From Climacium dendroides (taxonomy: Eukaryota; Streptophyta; Bryopsida; Hypnales; Climaciaceae), in NCBI GenBank assembly GCA_950106755.1, contig OX467089.1, positions 250,501 through 314,500 of the forward strand: 64,000 nucleotides of DNA, read 5' to 3'. Below are positions 25,301-39,821 of this stretch, piece after piece. Within the stretch, counting starts at the first letter, position 1; each line of letters begins with the position of its first letter. Both the position numbers and the translations under genes were made by a program. The notes beneath the pieces were generated by a model. That model made no database searches, was not told where the DNA came from, and worked only from the letters and a program-made list of their open reading frames with translations.

Positions 25301-27960
25301 TATTAAATACAGCATGATTTTTAGAGTCTCTTTTTTTAAAATCCATTTCACTTGGAAAAGTGTGGGGAAGCAATAGGGTTCTCTTAAACTTCATTTTTCC
25401 ATGAATCCTCATTATTTTGAAGATTTGCAACTTCTGTGTTACGTTTTTGGACATGCTTGCATGTCAAACCGATATAATTTATTAGCTTGGTTTCTATTAA
25501 ATACAGCATGATTTTTAGAGTCTCTTTTTTTAAAATCCATTTCACTTGGAAAAGTGTGGCGAAGCAATAGGGTTCTCTTAAACTTCTTTTTTCCATGAAT
25601 CCTCATTATTTTGAAGATTTGCAACTTCTGTGTTACGTTTTTGGAGATGCTTGCACGTCAAACCGATATAATTGATTGGTTTGGTTTCTATTAAATACAG
25701 CATGATTTTTAGAGTCTCTTTTTTTAAAATCCATTTCACTTGGAAAAGTGTGGGGAAGCAATAGGGTTCTCTTAAACTTCATTTTTCCATGACTCCTCAT
25801 TATTTTGAAGATTTGCAACTTCTGCGTTACGTTTTTGGACATGCTTGCACGTCAAACTGATATAATTGATTGGTTTGGTTTCTATTAAATACAGCATGAT
25901 TTTTAGAGTCTCTTTTTTCTAAATCCATTTCACTTGGAAAAGTGTGGGGAAGCAATAGGGTTCTCTTACACTTCAATGTTCCATTAATCCTCATTATTTT
26001 GAAGATTTGCAACTTCTGTGTTATGTTTTCGGAGATGCTTGCACGTCAAACCGATATAATTTATTGGTTTGATTTCTATTAAATACAGCATGATTTTTAG
26101 AGTCTCTTTTTTTAAAATCCATTTCACTTGGAAAAGTGTGGCGAAGCAATACGGTTCTCTTAAACTTCTTTTTTCCATGAATCCTCATTATTTTGAAGAT
26201 TTGCAACTTCTGTGTTACGTTTTTGGACATGCTTGCACGTCAAACCGATATAATTGATTGGTTTGGTTTCTATTAAATACAGCATGATTTTTAGAGTCTC
26301 TTTTTTTAAAATCCATTTCACTTGGAAAAGTGTGGGGAAGCAATAGGGTTCTCTTAAACTTCATTTTTCCATGACTCCTCATTATTTTGAAGATTTGCAA
26401 CTTCTGCGTTACGTTTTTGGACATGCTTGTACGTCAAACCGATATAATTGATTGGTTTGGTTTCTATTAAATACAGTATGATTTTTAGAGTCTCTTTTTT
26501 CTAAATTCATTTCACTTGGAAAAGTGTGGGGAAGCAATAGGGTTCTCTTACACTTCAATGTTCCATTAATCCTCATTATTTTGAAGATTTGCAACTTCTG
26601 TGTTATGTTTTCGGAGATGCTTGCACGTCAAACCGATATAATTTATTGGTTTGATTTCTATTAAATACAGCATGATTTTTAGAGTCTCTTTTTTCTAAAT
26701 CCATTTCACTTGGAAAAGTGTGGGGAAGCAATAGGGTTCTCTTACACTTCAATGTTCCATTAATCCTCATTATTTTGAAGATTTGCAACTTCTGTGTTAT
26801 GTTTTCGGAGATGCTTGCACGTCAAACCGATATAATTTATTGGTTTGATTTCTATTAAATACAGCATGATTTTTAGAGTCTCTTTTTTTAAAATCCATTT
26901 CACTTGGAAAAGTGTGGGGAAGCAATAGGGTTCTCTTAATCTTCATTTTTCCATGAATCCTCATTATTTTGAACATTTGCAACTTGTGTGTCATATGTTC
27001 CGACATGCTTGCACGTCAAACCGATATAATTTATTGGTTTGGTTTCTATTAAATACAGTATGATTTTTAGAGTCTCTTTTTTCTAAATCCATTTCACTTG
27101 GAAAAGTGTGGGGAAGCAATAGGGTTCTCTTAAACTTCATTTTTCCATGACTTCTCATTATTTTGAAGATTTGCAACTTCTGTGTTACGTTTTTGGACAT
27201 GCTTGCATGTCAAACCAATATAATTTATTGGCTTCGTTTCTATTAAATACAGCATGATTTTTAGAGTCTCTTTTTTTGAAATCCATTTCACTTGGAAAAG
27301 TGTGGGGAAGCAATAGGGTTCTCTTAATCTTCATTTTTCCATGAATCCTCATTATTTTGAACATTTGCAACCTGTGTGTCATGTGTTCCGACATGCTTGC
27401 ACGTCAAACCGATATAATTGATTGGTTTGGTTTCTATTAAATGCAGCATGATTTTTAGAGTCTCTTTTTTTTAAATCCATTTCACTTGGAAAAGTGTGGG
27501 GAAGCAATAGGGTTCTCTTAAACTTCATTTTTCCATGAATCCTCATTATTTTGAAGATTTGCAACTTCTGTGTTACGTTTTTGGACATGCTTGCTCGTCA
27601 AACCGATATAATTGATTGGTTTGGTTTCTATTAAATACAGCATGATTTTTAGAGTCTCTTTTTTTAAAATCCATTTCACTTGGAAAAGTGTGGGGAAGCA
27701 ATAGGGTTCTCTTAAACTTCATTTTTCCATGAATCCTCATTATTTTGAAGATTTGCAACTTCTGTGTTACGTTTTTGGACATGCTTGCATGTCAAACCGA
27801 TATAATTTATTGGCTTGGTTTCTATTAAATACTGCATGATTTTTAGAGTCTCTTTTTTTAAAATCCATTTCACTTGGAAAAGTGTGGGGAAGCAATAGGG
27901 TTCTCTTAAACTTCATTTTTCCATGACTCCTCATTATTTTGAAGATTTGCAACTTCTGCG
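22335..27960. repeat. 16/17-unit duplication (offsets 3104 and 3298 bp)
   Basis: 22335-22916 matches 25439-26020 at an offset of 3104 bp, then about 22917-24662 matches 26215-27960 at 3298 bp. The second copy has one extra unit, 26021-26214, of the same type as 17293 and 20396. Shared markers are CAAACTGATA (22752/25856), CTAAATTCATTTC, CATGACTTCTC, AAATGCAGCATG and AAATACTGCATG. Differences include AACCTGTGTG near 27371 and TGGAGAAGTG near 24579. Confidence 0.88.
24857..25632. repeat. Two-unit tandem duplication (388 bp)
   Basis: Units 24857-25244 and 25245-25632 form an identical-looking pair: a GGAGATGC unit followed by a unit with GCATGTC, TTATTAGCTTGG and GTGGCGAAG. The next unit at 25633 resembles the first again, apart from CATGACTCC. 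Confidence 0.87.
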
Positions 27961-29318
27961 TTACGTTTTTGGACATGCTTGCACGTCAAACCGATATAAT
28001 TGATTGGTTTGGTTTCTATTAAATACAGCATGATTTTTAGAGTCTCTTTTTTCTAAATCCATTTCACTTGGAAAAGTGTGGGGAAGCAATAGGGTTCTCT
28101 TACACTTCAATGTTCCATTAATCCTCATTATTTTGAAGATTTGCAACTTCTGTGTTATGTTTTCGGAGATGCTTGCACGTCAAACCGATATAATTCATTG
28201 GTTTGATTTCTATTAAATACAGCATGATTTTTAGAGTCTCTTTTTTTAAAATCCATTTCACTTGGAAAAGTGTGGGGAAGCAATAGGGTTCTCTTAATCT
28301 TCATTTTTCCATGAATCCTCATTATTTTGAACATTTGCAACTTGTGTGTCATATGTTCCGACATGCTTGCACGTCAAACCGATATAATTTATTGGTTTGG
28401 TTTCTATTAAATACAGCATGATTTTTAGAGTCTCTTTTTTTAAAATCCATTTCACTTGGAAAAGTGTGGGGAAGCAATAGGGTTCTCTTAAACTTCATTT
28501 TTCCATGACTTCTCATTATTTTGAAGATTTGCAACTTCTGTGTTACGTTTTTGGACATGCTTGCATGTCAAACCAATATAATTTATTGGCTTCGTTTCTA
28601 TTAAATACAGCATGATTTTTAGAGTCTCTTTTTTTGAAATCCATTTCACTTGGAAAAGTGTGGGGAAGCAATAGGGTTCTCTTAATCTTCATTTTTCCAT
28701 GAATCCTCATTATTTTGAACATTTGCAACTTGTGTGTCATGTGTTCCGACATGCTTGCACGTCAAACCGATATAATTTATTGGTTTGGTTTCTATTAAAT
28801 ACAGCATGATTTTTAGAGTCTCTTTTTTTGAAATCCATTTCAGTTGGAAAAGTGTGGGGAAGCAATAGGGTTCTCTTAAACTTCATTTTTCCATGAATCC
28901 TCATTATTTTGAAGATTTGCAACTTCTGCGTTACGTTTTTGGACATGCTTGCACGTCAAACCGATATAATTGATTGGTTTGGTTTCTATTAAATACAGCA
29001 TGATTTTTAGAGTCTCTTTTTTCTAAATCCATTTCACTTGGAAAAGTGTGGGGAAGCAATAGGGTTCTCTTACACTTCAATGTTCCATTAATCCTCATTA
29101 TTTTGAAGATTTGCAACTTCTGTGTTATGTTTTCGGAGATGCTTGCACGTCAAACCGATATAATTCATTGGTTTGATTTCTATTAAATACAGCATGATTT
29201 TTAGAGTCTCTTTTTTTAAAATCCATTTCACTTGGAAAAGTGTGGGGAAGCAATAGGGTTCTCTTAATCTTCATTTTTCCATGAATCCTCATTATTTTGA
29301 ACATTTGCAACTTGTGTG
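27961..29318. repeat. Five-unit spaced duplication, offset 970 bp
   Basis: 27961-28348 matches 28931-29318 at 970 bp (5 units), including the otherwise uncommon ATAATTCATTGGTTTGATT segment. The unit at 28543 (AAACCAATA, GGCTTCG, TTTTGAAATCC) pairs with 29707 at 1164 bp, so one more unit separates the copies further right. Confidence 0.8.
28738..28942. repeat. First unit seen with the CAGTTGG variant
   Basis: CCATTTCAGTTGGAAAAGTG at about 28835-28854 replaces the usual CACTTGG. I found no earlier example. The change becomes common from 38 kb and frequent after 54.9 kb. Confidence 0.8.
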
Positions 29319-30094
29319 TCATATGTTCCGACATGCTTGCACGTCAAACCGATATAATTGATTGGTTTGGTTTCTATTAAATACAGCATGATTTTTAGAG
29401 TCTCTTTTTTTAAAATCCATTTCACTTGGAAAAGTGTGGGGAAGCAATAGGGTTCTCTTAAACTTCATTTTTCCATGAATCCTCATTATTTTGAACATTT
29501 GCAACTTGTGTGTCATGTGTTCCGACATGCTTGCACGTCAAACCGATATAATTGATTGGTTTGGTTTCTATTAAATACAGCATGATTTTTAGAGTCTCTT
29601 TTTTCTAAATCCATTTCACTTGGAAAAGTGTGGGGAAGCAATAGGGTTCTCTTAAACTTCATTTTTCCATGAATCCTCATTATTTTGAAGATTTGCAACT
29701 TCTGGGTTACGTTTTTGGACATGCTTGCATGTCAAACCAATATAATTTATTGGCTTCGTTTCTATTAAATACAGCATGATTTTTAGAGTCTCTTTTTTTG
29801 AAATCCATTTCACTTGGAAAAGTGTGGGGAAGCAATAGGGTTCTCTTAATCTTCATTTTTCCATGAATCCTCATTATTTTGAACATTTGCAACTTGTGTG
29901 TCATGTGTTCCGACATGCTTGCACGTCAAACCGATATAATTGATTGGTTTGGTTTCTATTAAATGCAGCATGATTTTTAGAGTCTCTTTTTTTTAAATCC
30001 ATTTCACTTGGAAAAGTGTGGGGAAGCAATAGGGTTCTCTTAAACTTCATTTTTCCATGAATCCTCATTATTTTGAAGATTTGCAACTTCTGTG

Positions 30095-31580
30095 TTACGT
30101 TTTTGGACATGCTTGCATGTCAAACCGATATAATTTATTGGCTTGGTTTCTATTAAATACTGCATGATTTTTAGAGTCTCTTTTTTTTAAATCTATTTCA
30201 CTTGGAAAAGTGTGGGGAAGCAATAGGGTTCTCTTAAACTTCATTTTTCCATGACTCCTCATTATTTTGAAGATTTGCAACTTCTGTGTTACGTTTTTGG
30301 ACATGCTTGCACGTCAAACCGATATAATTTATTGGCTTGGTTTCTATTAAATACAGCATGATTTTTAGAGTCTCTTTTATTTAAATCCATTTCACTTGGA
30401 AAAGTGTGGGGAAGCAATAGGGTTCTCTTAATCTTCTTTTTTCCATGAATCCTCATTATTTTGAACATTTGCAACTTGTGTGTCATGTGTTCCGACATGC
30501 TTGCACGTCAAACCGATATAATTGATTGGTTTGGTTTCTATTAAATACAGCATGATTTTTAGAGTCTCTTTTTTTTAAATCCATTTCACTTGGAAAAGTG
30601 TGGGGAAGCTATAGGGTTCTCTTAATCTTTATTTTTCCATGAATCCTCATTATTTTGAACATTTGCAACTTCTGTGTTACGTTTTTGGACATGCTTGCAC
30701 GTCAAACCGATATAATTGATTGGTTTGGTTTCTATTAAATACAACATGATTTTTAGAGTCTCTTTTTTTTAAATCCATTTCACTTGGAAAAGTGTGGGGA
30801 AGCAATAGGGTTCTCTTAAACTTCATTTTTCCATGAATCCTCATTATTTTGAAGATTTGCAACTTCTGTGTTACGTTTTTGGACATGCTTGCATGTCAAA
30901 CCGATATAATTTATTGGCTTGGTTTCTATTAAATACTGCATGATTTTTAGAGTCTCTTTTTTTTAAATCTATTTCACTTGGAAAAGTGTGGGGAAGCAAT
31001 AGGGTTCTCTTAAACTTCATTTTTCCATGACTCCTCATTATTTTGAAGATTTGCAACTTCTGTGTTACGTTTTTGGACATGCTTGCACGTCAAACCGATA
31101 TAATTTATTGGCTTGGTTTCTATTAAATACAGCATGATTTTTAGAGTCTCTTTTATTTAAATCCATTTCACTTGGAAAAGTGTGGGGAAGCAATAGGGTT
31201 CTCTTAATCTTCTTTTTTCCATGAATCCTCATTATTTTGAACATTTGCAACTTGTGTGTCATATGTTCCGACATGCTTGCACGTCAAACCGATATAATTG
31301 ATTGGTTTGGTTTCTATTAAATACAGCATGATTTTTAGAGTCTCTTTTTTTTAAATCCATTTCACTTGGAAAAGTGTGGGGAAGCTATAGGGTTCTCTTA
31401 ATCTTTATTTTTCCATGAATCCTCATTATTTTGAACATTTGCAACTTCTGTGTTACGTTTTTGGACATGCTTGCACGTCAAACCGATATAATTGATTGGT
31501 TTGGTTTCTATTAAATACAACATGATTTTTAGAGTCTCTTTTTTTTAAATCCATTTCACTTGGAAAAGTGTGGGGAAGCT
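30095..31580. repeat. Four-unit tandem duplication, offset 776 bp
   Basis: 30095-30805 matches 30871-31580. Shared private markers are AAATACTGCATG with AAATCTATTTC, CTTTTATTTAAATCC, CTTCTTTTTTCC and TTAATCTTTATTTTTCC. The one difference noted is TCATGTG near 30484 against TCATATG near 31260. The copies part near 31580, where GCTATAAGG replaces GCAATAGGG. Confidence 0.87.
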
Positions 31581-31889
31581 ATAAGGTTCTCTTAATCTTC
31601 ATTTTTCCATGAATCCTCATTATTTTGAACATTTGCAACTTGTGTGTCATGTGTTCCGACATGCTTGCACGTCAAACCGATATAATTCATTGGTTTGGTT
31701 TCTATTAAATACAGCATGATTTTTAGAGTCTCTTTTTTTAAAATCCATTTCATTTGGAAAAGTGTGGGGAAGCTATAAGGTTCTCTTAATCTTCATTTTT
31801 CCATGAATCCTCATTATTTTGAACAATTGCAACTTGTGTGTCATGTGTTTCGACATGCTTGCACGTCAAACCGATATAATTGATTGGTT

Positions 31890-34800
31890 TGGTTTCTATT
31901 AAATACAGCATGATTTTTAGAGTCTCTTTTTTTAAAATCCATTTCACTTGGAAAAGTGTGGGGAAGCAATAGGGTTCTCTTAAACTTCATTTTTCCATGA
32001 CTCCTCATTATTTTGAAGATTTGCAACTTCTGCGTTACGTTTTTGGACATGCTTGCACGTCAAACCGATATAATTGATTGGTTTGGTTTCTATTAAATAC
32101 AGTAAGATTTTTAGAGTCTCTTTTTTCTAAATCCATTTCACTTGGAAAAGTGTGGGGAAGCAATAGGGTTCTCTTACACTTCAATGTTCCATTAATCCTC
32201 ATTATTTTGAAGATTTGCAACTTCTGTGTTATGTTTTCGGAGCTGCTTGCACGTCAAACCGATATAATTTATTGGTTTGATTTCTATTAAATACAGCATG
32301 ATTTTTAGAGTCTCTTTTTTTAAAATCCATTTCACTTGGAAAAGTGTGGGGAAGCAATAGGGTTCTCTTAATCTTCATTTTTCCATGAATCCTCATTATT
32401 TTGAACATTTGCAACTTGTGTGTCATATGTTCCGACATGCTTGCACGTCAAACCGATATAATTTATTGGTTTGGTTTCTATTAAATACAGCATGATTTTT
32501 AGAGTCTCTTTTTTTAAAATCCATTTCACTTGGAAAAGTGTGGGGAAGCAATAGGGTTCTCTTAAACTTCATTTTTCCATGACTCCTCATTATTTTGAAC
32601 ATTTGCAACTTGTGTGTCATATGTTCCGACATGCTTGCACATCAAACCGATATAATTGATTGGTTTGGTTTCTATTAAATACAACATGATTTTTAGAGTC
32701 TCTTTTTTTAAAATCCATTTCACTTGGAAAAGTGTGGGGAAGCAATAGGGTTCTCTTAAACTTCATTTTTCCATGAATCCTCATTATTTTGAACATTTGC
32801 AACTTGTGTGTCATGTGTTCCGACATGCTTGCACGTCAAACCGATATAATTCATTGGTTTGGTTTCTATTAAATACAGCATGATTTTTAGAGTCTCTTTT
32901 TTTTAAATCCATTTCACTTGGAAAAGTGTGGGGAAGCTATAAGGTTCTCTTAATCTTCATTTTTCCATGAATCCTCATTATTTTGAACAATTGCAACTTG
33001 TGTGTCATGTGTTTCGACATGCTTGCACGTCAAACCGATATAATTCATTGGTTTGGTTTCTATTAAATACAGCATGATTTTTAGAGTCTCTTTTTTTAAA
33101 ATCCATTTCACTTGGAAAAGTGTGGGGAAGCAATAGGGTTCTCTTAAACTTCATTTTTCCATGACTCCTCATTATTTTGAAGATTTGCAACTTCTGCGTT
33201 ACGTTTTTGGACATGCTTGCACGTCAAACCGATATAATTGATTGGCTTGGTTTTTATTAAATACAGCATGATTTTTAGAGTCTCTTTTTTCTAAATCCAT
33301 TTCACTTGGAAGACTGTGGGGAAGCAATAGGGTTCTCTTATACTTCAATGTTCGATTAATCCTCAATATTTTGAAGATTTGCAACTTCTGTGTTATGTTT
33401 TCGGAGATGCTTGCACGTCAAACCGATATAATTTATTGGTTTGATTTCTATTAAATACAGCATGATTTTTAGAGTCTCTTTTTTTAAAATCCATTTCACT
33501 TGGAAAAGTGTGGGGAAGCAATAGGGTTCTCTTAATCTTCATTTTTCCATGAATCCTCAATATTTTGAACATTTGCAACTTGTGTGTCATATGTTCCGAC
33601 ATGCTTGCACGTCAAACCGATATAATTTATTGGTTTGGTTTCTATTAAATACAGCATGATTTTTAGAGTCTCTTTTTTTAAAATCCATTTCACTTGGAAA
33701 AGTGTGGGGAAGCAATAGGGTTCTCTTAAACTTCATTTTTCCATGACTCCTCATTATTTTGAAGATTTGCAACTTCTGCGTTACGTTTTTGGACATGCTT
33801 GCACGTCAAACCGATATAATTGATTGGTTTGGTTTCTATTAAATACAGTAAGATTTTTAGAGTCTCTTTTTTCTAAATCCATTTCACTTGGAAAAGTGTG
33901 GGGAAGCAATAGGGTTCTCTTACACTTCAATGTTCCATTAATCCTCATTATTTTGAAGATTTGCAACTTCTGTGTTATGTTTTCGGAGCTGCTTGCACGT
34001 CAAACCGATATAATTTATTGGTTTGATTTCTATTAAATACAGCATGATTTTTAGAGTCTCTTTTTTTAAAATCCATTTCACTTGGAAAAGTGTGGGGAAG
34101 CAATAGGGTTCTCTTAATCTTCATTTTTCCATGAATCCTCATTATTTTGAACATTTGCAACTTGTGTGTCATATGTTCCGACATGCTTGCACGTCAAACC
34201 GATATAATTTATTGGTTTGGTTTCTATTAAATACAGCATGATTTTTAGAGTCTCTTTTTTTAAAATCCATTTCACTTGGAAAAGTGTGGGGAAGCAATAG
34301 GGTTCTCTTAAACTTCATTTTTCCATGACTCCTCATTATTTTGAACATTTGCAACTTGTGTGTCATATGTTCCGACATGCTTGCACATCAAACCGATATA
34401 ATTGATTGGTTTGGTTTCTATTAAATACAACATGATTTTTAGAGTCTCTTTTTTTAAAATCCATTTCACTTGGAAAAGTGTGGGGAAGCAATAGGGTTCT
34501 CTTAAACTTCATTTTTCCATGAATCCTCATTATTTTGAACATTTGCAACTTGTGTGTCATGTGTTCCGACATGCTTGCACGTCAAACCGATATAATTCAT
34601 TGGTTTGGTTTCTATTAAATACAGCATGATTTTTAGAGTCTCTTTTTTTTAAATCCATTTCACTTGGAAAAGTGTGGGGAAGCTATAAGGTTCTCTTAAT
34701 CTTCATTTTTCCATGAATCCTCATTATTTTGAACAATTGCAACTTGTGTGTCATGTGTTTCGACATGCTTGCACGTCAAACCGATATAATTCATTGGTTT

Positions 34801-35506
34801 GGTTTCTATTAAATACAGCATGATTTTTAGAGTCTCTTTTTTTAAAATCCATTTCACTTGGAAAAGTGTGGGGAAGCAATAGGGTTCTCTTAAACTTCAT
34901 TTTTCCATGACTCCTCATTATTTTGAAGATTTGCAACTTCTGCGTTACGTTTTTGGACATGCTTGCACGTCAAACCGATATAATTGATTGGCTTGGTTTC
35001 TATTAAATACAGCATGATTTTTAGAGTCTCTTTTTTCTAAATCCATTTCACTTGGAAGACTGTGGGGAAGCAATAGGGTTCTCTTATACTTCAATGTTCG
35101 ATTAATCCTCAATATTTTGAAGATTTGCAACTTCTGTGTTATGTTTTCGGAGATGCTTGCACGTCAAACCGATATAATTTATTGGTTTGATTTCTATTAA
35201 ATACAGCATGATTTTTAGAGTCTCTTTTTGTAAAATCCATTTCACTTGGAAAAGTGTGGGGAAGCAATAGGGTTCTCTTAATCTTCATTTTTCCATGAAT
35301 CCTCAATATTTTGAACATTTGCAACTTGTGTGTCATATGTTCCGACATGCTTGCACGTCAAACCGATATAATTTATTGGTTTGGTTTCTATTAAATACAG
35401 CATGATTTTTAGAGTCTCTTTTTTTAAAATCCATTTCACTTGGAAAAGTGTGGGGAAGCAATAGGGTTCTCTTAAACTTCATTTTTCCATGACTCCTCAT
35501 TATTTT
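31890..35506. repeat. Nine-unit tandem duplication, 1746 bp
   Basis: About 31890-33635 is repeated as 33636-35381, and the match runs on to about 35506. Shared private markers are AATACAGTAAGATT (32102/33848), CGGAGCTGC (32240/33986), GGAAGACTGTGG, CAATGTTCGATTAATCC and CCTCAATATTTTG. Differences are TTTTTATTAAA near 33253 against TTTCTATTAAA, and CTTTTTGTAAAATCC near 35229 against seven T. Confidence 0.9.
35139..35160. other. Last TTATGTTTTCGGAGATGC junction in the window
   Basis: This junction type is frequent between 1.19 and 35.16 kb and was not seen to the right of this point. The linked CTTCAATGTTC segment also ends here. It marks a change in the monomer pool rather than a sequence break. 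Confidence 0.75.
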
Positions 35507-38500
35507 GAACATTTGCAACTTGTGTGTCATATGTTCCGACATGCTTGCACGTCAAACCGATATAATTGATTGGTTTGGTTTCTATTAAATACAGCATGAT
35601 TTCTAGAGTCTCTTTTTTTGAAATCCATTTCAGTTGGAAAAGTGTGGGGAAGCAATAGGGTTCTCTTAAACTTCATTTTTCCATGACTCCTCATTATTTT
35701 GAAGATTTGCAACTTCTACGTTACGTTTTTGGACATGCTTGCACGTCAAACCGATATAATTTATTGGTTTGGTTTCTATTAAATACAGCATGATTTTTAG
35801 AGTCTCTTTTTTTAAAATCCATTTCACTTGGAAAAGTGTGGGGAAGCAATAGGGTTCTCTTAAACTTCATTTTTCCATGAATCCTCATTATTTTGAACAT
35901 TTGCAACTTGTGTGTCATGTGTTCCGACATGCTTGCACGTCAAACCGATATAATTGATTGGTTTGGTTTCTATTAAATACAGCATGATTTTTAGAGTCTC
36001 TTTTTTTAAAATCCATTTCACTTGGAAAAGTGTGGGGAAGCAATAGGGTTCTCTTAAACTTCATTTTTCCATGAATCCTCATTATTTTGAAGATTTGCAA
36101 CTTCTGTGTTACGTTTTTGGACATGCTTGCATGTCAAACCGATATAATTTATTGGCTTGGTTTCTATTAAATACAGCATGATTTTTAGAGTCTCTTTTTT
36201 TTAAATCCATTTCACTTGGAAAAGTGTGGGGAAGCAATAGGGTTCTCTTAAACTTCATTTTTCCATGACTCCTCATTATTTTGAAGATTTGCAACTTCTG
36301 TGTTACGTTTTTGGACATGCTTGCATGTCAAACCAATATAATTTATTGGCTTGGTTTCTATTAAATACAGCATGATTTTTAGAGTCTCTTTTTTTTAAAT
36401 CCATTTCACTTGGAAAAGTGAGGGGAAGCAATAGGGTTCTCTTAATCTTCATTTTTCCATGAATCCTCATTATTTTGAACATTTGCAACTTGTGTGTCAT
36501 GTGTTCCGACATGCTTGCACGTCAAACCGATATAATTGATTGGTTTGGTTTCTATTAAATGCAGCATGATTTTTAGAGTCTCTTTTTTTTAAATCCATTT
36601 CACTTGGAAAAGTGTGGGGAAGCAATAGGGTTCTCTTAAACTTCATTTTTCCATGAATCCTCATTATTTTGAACATTTGCAACTTCTGTGTTACGTTTTT
36701 GGACATGCTTGCATGTCAAACCGATATAATTTATTGGCTTGGTTTCTATTAAATACTGCATGATTTTTAGAGTCTCTTTTTTTTAAATCTATTTCACTTG
36801 GAAAAGTGTGGGGAAGCAATAGGGTTCTCTTAAACTTCATTTTTCCATGACTCCTCATTATTTTGAAGATTTGCAACTTCTGTGTTACGTTTTTGGACAT
36901 GCTTGCACGTCAAACCGATATAATTTATTGGCTTGGTTTCTATTAAATACAGCATGATTTTTAGAGTCTCTTTTTTTTAAATCCATTTCACTTGGAAAAG
37001 TGTGGGGAAGCAATAGGGTTCTCTTAATCTTCTTTTTTCCATGAATCCTCATTATTTTGAACATTTGCAACTTGTGTGTCATGTGTTCCGACATGCTTGC
37101 ACGTCAAACCGATATAATTGATTGGTTTGGTTTCTATTAAATGCAGCATGATTTTTAGAGTCTCTTTTTTTTAAATCCATTTCACTTGGAAAAGTGTGGG
37201 GAAGCAATAGGGTTCTCTTAAACTTCATTTTTCCATGAATCCTCATTATTTTGAACATTTGCAACTTCTGTGTTACGTTTTTGGACATGCTTGCATGTCA
37301 AACCGATATAATTGATTGGTTTGGTTTCTATTAAATACAGCATGATTTTTAGAGTCTCTTTTTTTTAAATCCATTTCACTTGGAAAAGTGTGGGGAAGCT
37401 ATAGGGTTCTCTTAATCTTTATTTTTCCATGAATCCTCATTATTTTGAAGATTTGCAACTTCTGTGTTACGTTTCTGGACATGCTTGCACGTCAAACCGA
37501 TATAATTGATTGGTTTGGTTTCTATTAAATACAGCATGATTTTTAGAGTCTCTTTTTTTTAAATCCATTTCACTTGGAAAAGTGTGGGGAAGCTATAAGG
37601 TTCTCTTAATCTTCATTTTTCCATGAATCCTCATTATTTTGAACATTTGCAACTTGTGTGTCATGTGCTCCGACATGCTTGCACGTCAAACCGATATAAT
37701 TCATTGGTTTGGTTTCTATTAAATACAGCATGATTTTTAGAGTCTCTTTTTTCTAAATCCATTTCACTTGGAAAAGTGTGGGGAAGCAATAGGGTTCTCT
37801 TAATCTTCATTTTTCCATGAATCCTCATTATTTTGAACATTTGCAACTTGTGTGTCATGTGTTCCGACATGCTTGCACGTCAAACCGATATAATTGATTG
37901 GTTTGGTTTCTATTAAATACAGCATGATTTTTAGAGTCTCTTTTTTCTAAATCCATTTCACTTGGAAAAGTGTGGGGAAGCAATAGGGTTCTCTTAATCT
38001 TCATTTTTCCATGAATCCTCATTATTTTGAACATTTGCAACTTGTGTGTCATATGTTCCGACATGCTTGCACGTCAAACCGATATAATTGATTGGTTTGG
38101 TTTCTATTAAATACAGCATGATTTCTAGAGTCTCTTTTTTTGAAATCCATTTCAGTTGGAAAAGTGTGGGGAAGCAATAGGGTTCTCTTAAACTTCATTT
38201 TTCCATGAATCCTCATTATTTTGAACATTTGCAACTTGTGTGTCATGTGTTCCGACATGCTTGCACGTCAAACCGATATAATTGATTGGTTTGGTTTCTA
38301 TTAAATACAGCATGATTTTTAGAGTCTCTTTTTTCTAAATCCATTTCACTTGGAAAAGTGTGGGGAAGCAATAGGGTTCTCTTAAACTTCATTTTTCCAT
38401 GAATCCTCATTATTTTGAAGATTTGCAACTTCTGTGTTACGTTTATGGACATGCTTGCATGTCAAACCGATATAATTTATTGGCTTGGTTTCTATTAAAT

Positions 38501-39805
38501 ACAGCATGATTTTTAGAGTCTCTTTTTTTTAAATCCATTTCACTTGGAAAAGTGTGGGGAAGCAATAGGGTTCTCTTAAACTTCATTTTTCCATGAATCC
38601 TCATTATTTTGAAGATTTGCAACTTCTGTGTTACGTTTTTGGACATGCTTGCACGTCAAACCGATATAATTTATTGGCTTGGTTTCTATTAAATACTGCA
38701 TGATTTTTAGAGTCTCTTTTTTTTAAATCTATTTCACTTGGAAAAGTGTGGGGAAGCAATAGGGTTCTCTTAAACTTCATTTTTCCATGACTCCTCATTA
38801 TTTTGAAGATTTGCAACTTCTGTGTTACGTTTTTGGACATGCTTGCACGTCAAACCGATATAATTTATTGGTTTGGTTTCTATTAAATACAGCATGATTT
38901 TTAGAGTCTCTTTTTTTTAAATCCATTTCACTTGGAAAAGTGTGGGGAAGCAATAGGGTTCTCTTAATCTTCAATTTTCCATGAATCCTCATTATTTTGA
39001 ACATTTCCAACTTGTGTGTCATGTGTTCCGACATGCTTGCACGTCAAACCGATATAATTGATTGGTTTGGTTTCTATTAAATGCAGCATGATTTTTAGAG
39101 TCTCTTTTTTTTAAATCCATTTCACTTGGAAAAGTGTGGGGAAGCAATAGGGTTCTCTTAAACTTCATTTTTCCATGAATCCTCATTATTTTGAACATTT
39201 GCAACTTCTGTGTTACGTTTTTGGACATGCTTGCATGTCAAACCGATATAATTGATTGGTTTGGTTTCTATTAAATACAGCATGATTTTTAGAGTCTCTT
39301 TTTTTTAAATCCATTTCACTTGGAAAAGTGTGGGGAAGCAATAGGGTTCTCTTAAACTTCATTTTTCCATGAATCCTCATTATTTTGAACATTTGCAACT
39401 TGTGTGTCATGTGTTCCGACATGCTTGCACGTCAAACCGATATAATTGATTGGTTTGGTTTCTATTAAATACAGCATGATTTTTAGAGTCTCTTTTTTCT
39501 AAATCCATTTCACTTGGAAAAGTGTGGGGAAGCAATAGGGTTCTCTTAAACTTCATTTTTCCATGAATCCTCATTATTTTGAAGATTTGCAACTTCTGTG
39601 TTACGTTTATGGACATGCTTGCATGTCAAACCGATATAATTGATTGGTTTGGTTTCTATTAAATACAGCATGATTTTTAGAGTCTCTTTTTTTTAAATCC
39701 ATTTCACTTGGAAAAGTGTGGGGAAGCAATAGGGTTCTCTTAAACTTCATTTTTCCATGAATCCTCATTATTTTGAAGATTTGCAACTTCTGTGTTACGT
39801 TTTTG

Positions 39806-39821
39806 GACATGCATGCATGTC
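39806..39821. other. Perfect 16-bp palindrome GACATGCATGCATGTC
   Basis: The usual GACATGCTTGCACGTC dyad becomes a perfect 16-bp palindrome through T to A in the centre and C to T at the CpG. It directly precedes the hairpin at 39822. Confidence 0.92.

Noticed and set aside
13462..34036. Plus-strand reading frames of 62-71 codons near 13462, 17341, 17526, 20444, 20629, 26069, 32078 and 33824.
   Set aside because: They appear only where single variants (such as CAGTAAG or a one-base deletion) remove a stop. They are copied with the duplicated blocks and resemble nothing known.
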